A stretch of 64,000 nt of DNA from Hyaloperonospora brassicae. Taxonomy: Eukaryota; Oomycota; Peronosporomycetes; Peronosporales; Peronosporaceae. The DNA is taken from contig CANTFL010001193.1 of NCBI GenBank assembly GCA_947650285.1, positions 372,001 through 436,000 on the forward strand, given 5' to 3'. Positions 60,703 through 64,000 of the stretch are shown here, in pieces; position 1 is the first letter of the stretch; each line of letters opens with the position of its first letter. The notes beneath the pieces are model-generated. The model saw nothing but the letters and a program-made list of their open reading frames with translations. It did not search any database and was not told the DNA's origin. The translations under genes and the position numbers were made by a program.

Positions 60703-62605
60703 GAAGTATTCGACCACCGGAGACCAAGGTCTTTGGCCTTGACCCATCTGCCAAGGCTCATTCGACCAAGGTCTCTGTGAGCGAGACCACGTTGAACGTG
60801 GCTGACATTGGTAGAGAAGCTTCGCCTATCCTGTTCCATGAACCAGCGTTGTCGGATCAAACAGCTCACGCAAGAGGCGTGGGTCGGTAAAATAGTGGAC
60901 GGGTAACTCCACATCAATGCAGCTCGCTTTCACATCCAATTCTTACGTCTCTACTCTTCTTCTCCTTTCGGTACCCTGTCTGACTTGGCTCCTTTTTGAC
61001 TCCATACCTCCATGCCTTCATTAGTCATAGCGAAATGTCGTATGCACGTATAGTAGGCACAGCCTCCTGATGCTCACCCGGATCCTCGGTATCCTTGCAC
61101 GCATGTACTCATGCATTCCGTCGTCGTTGCTGCTCTCGTGAGATCTGTAGGAGCTCCCAGCGGAATCGGTGGGCACACCAGCAGCAACGTGAGCCCTGTA
61201 GCGTACATGCGAACACATGCGACGGAGATCGCGGCAGTATCACGCGCACGTCGGCTTTGACACCGGTTGATCATGGTTTGGTACGCAGACAACTGTGTTC
61301 ATCCGGCAAGCTTGCGTGTTTGTGTATTCCTGCTCTACTTCATCGTGCGTCTCGTGTTGCACCTCATCGACAGACGGACGCAAAGATCAGGTTTACAAAA
61401 CTTGATCTTCGTGTGCTGGCCATGTCACCAGGATAGGCGTTATCGCCAGTTCCTTCTGATCTTCCACGCAGTAGTGTCACAGAGCATTCACCCAAGTAGC
61501 TTCTGTATGACACGAGTACCAGATCCACCGGTTCGTTTTGGCCACCAAGCACAACCATTCTTAACACAAGTACGATCTCTGGATGACCAGGAGCAGCAAT
61601 GTCGTTTGCAGTCTTCCCATTCGTTTCTGCAAAGAGGAAAGCGAGAATACTCGACGATAGGTAGCAAAGCTCTACTTGACTGAGTACATTTCCATAAGGT
61701 GAATCGACAATCACCAGACTCGTAGCCTTGCTCGGAAAGGAACGCGAAGACTGAAGTGCTTTATTCCACGCAAATTGTGTTGATACAACGTCTCGCGATC
61801 CTTTAAGATACGCGCAAGGACGCGGAGCTTGACGCCATCACACGTCTCATGTGTCTCTGAGGATGACAACGAGGTAACAAATAATGAGGTCATGACTACG
61901 CTCTTGCAATGACGTCCACGGTGTTTTTTCTCTAACCAATCGGTCTGTGGTGAGGATCGTATCGAGCGAGGTAAGCGCTTTGCGACGTGAAAGCGTGTTG
62001 CAGCCATGCACATCGCGTGGATGGACGGACAGACGGCATCCGTGACCGCAAGACGACAAAAAGCGGGCCGACCGTGCTCAACCCGAGCGATCAAAAGCAG
62101 ACGTTTCCATTACTCATACCTAATCAACGGACGTGCGGATTCGGCGCCACGGACAAAGCTGCTGACGTCTTCGGGTAATGGTACGACGATTCTGGATGAC
62201 GAGGTAGCAAATAGCGGTCGGCTTCCTGACTAAACACCGATGGTGAAAGCGGACTTGCAATAAGTAGTTGGCGTCGACGTTGTCTGCTACAGCAGCTCGT
62301 TTCAGGAGCAGACGAATACGTTTCCTGGCAAAGCCTGAGCGATTCGCGATACGCCTTTTATATACTGACCGACCTCTACAGCAGATACGCGTCTGCGACG
62401 TGCCTGTCGTCAGCAAGACCACGTACAAACAGAGGGGTGGCTGGATGGACACCCACGCACGCGATGCAGCCATGGCTTTACATGGGTGTACACGGCTTTA
62501 CATGGCTGTGCACGGATTTACATGACTGCATATGAACGTTAATGCGGTAATGACCGTGCACGATCGTCAACGATGTCATGTAGTCCACAAGGAAAACGAA
62601 GCTAT

Positions 62606-64000
62606 GGACGAAGAGGGTGGACCTACTTACGAAGTCGAGTATCTAGCTCAGCACGAACCGACAAAGAATCTGGAAGCTCACATGGAGTCGATCAGCGTGG
62701 AGGATATCTGCAAGGTGGCTGAACTTGCAGACGCGTAATTGCTCCATGCATTCCCACTTGTTCGATGTGTCGTCGCTATTCCATCAGTTGAGTACTTGCT
62801 GCTATGGAACCGGGAAGTTGCATCAATCGACGTGTTTGGTGGTATATCTCGCCAGGACTGGCCACATGGTGACCCTTTCTTGGCATCACTCGAGGTTCCG
62901 TTCAAGCGAGACGCCTCAACTGGACGCTCACAAGGGTAGTTGGCGTAGGTGTAGGTCCCGATCCAGTCACTGACGTTTTTGACACGCTTCAACGATAGAA
63001 GGCGCTTCAACGGTACGTCCAGCGGTGCGATACATGCTCAGGAACCACGATGGCGGAGGACGGACGACGGCATTCCACCGCACAAAGATGGATGAGGATC
63101 AAGGAGAGACAGCGAAATGCAGAGCTATTTACATGTATCAATAGGTTCATGCACGTGTACCCTAATTAGCCACGGAGCTGCTCACGGCGGTGTTTTGAGG
63201 AGACGACGCGCCGCGGACTCGTTCACACAGAGCTGGTATTGTCTCCCGGTAGCGATTGCCTTGCATTGGCGTACGCTAGCGTGGGATATACGATGCAGTT
63301 CGAATCACACATGTCCTTGTCTGTTGTGACTACATCTACTGGCAGTACGTCTCGGTATGAAATCGGATAACAGCGAGCGATGCTAGACAACAGCCGGTGA
63401 AATATTAGCGGGTCCTTGGCGCTTACAATCGTGACGGCACGACTACGATGTCGCCTACGGAGTCGCTTCGTCTCTTTGCAGCATGAAGAACCTCGCTTTG
63501 AGCGTTCGTCGCCACTTTTCGATAAGCCAAGTCTCCAGCGGTGGAGGTTTCTGTGAAGAGAGTTGTGGAAAAGGCGTCAATATCGAACAGCGCGGCATCA
63601 GAACGAACGTTCTGTCGTAGTGCTAGTGGCTGCTATTTGCGATGCAGTGGTTCGAAGCGTGCCATTGAATGATCCCTCATGGTAAACGCTCCACCTGAGC
63701 GGGCGAATCGCGTTCGCCAAGTTTGTCTATCTATCTGCTGTGTGCTGTGACATACTGAAGGACGCCGGTCGACGTGGTAGTCTGTCACTGCTTGCTACGA
63801 AAAAGCACGATGCCAGTGTCGCTGTTGCTGGACACGTCATGGTCTGCATTTGTGCGCATATGCTGAGACGTCGCATCTCGCACCGATATCTCCGGCCAGC
63901 AACCGTCGCATCGCTCCGGCTGTCCCGTTCGTTTCGAATGTCTCATTCGGCGTCAACCGGTGCGCGTTTCTTTCACAAATGATATCGTGTGTGATAAAGT
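62606..64000 (+). repeat. tandem unit 8, cut by the window end
   Basis: First 1,395 bp of the unit, with a 2-bp gain at the hotspot (CGTTCTGTCG near 63609). The window stops about 150 bp before the expected peptide gene. Confidence 0.93.

Larger units (their letters stand above)
58993..62605 (+). repeat. tandem unit 7
   Basis: 3,613 bp. Same staircase states as unit 6. Differs from it mainly at two sites that flip back and forth along the array (GGAAAG and CATGCATTCC). Confidence 0.95.
37302..64000 (+). repeat. head-to-tail tandem array of a 3,613-bp unit (7 full copies and part of an eighth)
   Basis: The whole 26.7 kb repeats with a period of 3,613 bp (3,621 for the first unit, 3,618 for the fourth). 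All units face the same way. The array continues past the window end. Copies from the second on are nearly identical; the first is the most diverged. No rRNA, tRNA, RT or transposase is seen in the unit. It contains one small candidate gene, a 3x20-bp minisatellite and possible ankyrin-like pseudogene traces on the minus strand. Confidence 0.97.

Noticed and set aside
37302..64000. Ribosomal DNA or other RNA-gene array
   Set aside because: The unit has no stretch resembling conserved 18S, 28S or 5S rRNA. GCAGTTCGAATC near 41614 looks like a tRNA T-loop, but the flanks do not form the T-stem or a cloverleaf.
37302..64000. CRISPR array
   Set aside because: The period is 3.6 kb with no spacers. 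This is a tandem duplication.

Overview
The window looks like a transposon-dominated, gene-poor chromosome segment of a eukaryote, most probably a plant-pathogenic oomycete (Phytophthora / downy-mildew type). The reasons are Ty3/gypsy pol proteins of the kind common in Peronosporales, decayed Ty1/copia and pogo-like elements, a motif upstream of the one convincing small gene that resembles the oomycete Inr/FPR core promoter, and no bacterial-style operons. This assignment is inference; no host housekeeping gene is present to confirm it. LAYOUT. (1) 1-8.6 kb is AT-rich with nothing recognisable except a decayed minus-strand pogo/CENP-B-like (DDE_1) transposase at about 6.8-8.0 kb. (2) At 8.58-8.77 kb lies a degenerate relic of the terminal part of the 3.6-kb tandem repeat found 30 kb away. 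(3) 9.05-13.13 kb is a plus-strand Ty1/copia remnant with gag, protease/integrase and reverse transcriptase traces, cut off by a gypsy LTR. (4) 13.13-36.86 kb holds three roughly 7.7-8.0-kb Ty3/gypsy elements. G1 (plus) and G2 (minus) sit tail to tail and share 5.9-kb inverted arms that are nearly identical over RT, integrase, an antisense ORF and most of the 3' LTR, whereas their gag/protease halves and LTR ends differ. G3 (plus) follows and carries a 1.2-kb RT segment nearly identical to the G2 arm inside an otherwise diverged element. (5) 36.86-37.30 kb is a short flank with an 18-bp TTAGGG-like minisatellite. (6) 37.30 kb to the end is a head-to-tail array of a 3,613-bp unit, seven full copies plus a partial eighth, running out of the window. 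Each full unit carries an identical 55-codon ORF with a signal peptide and an Inr-like promoter. POINTS OF INTEREST. All three gypsy elements carry a third, antisense reading frame between integrase and the 3' LTR, ending in a charged coiled coil; its codon-level similarity between subfamilies suggests it was once translated. The tandem array shows an ordered staircase of single-base changes from left to right, as expected if it grew by copying neighbouring units, and it amplifies a candidate secreted peptide gene. No gypsy, copia or pogo copy here appears intact.
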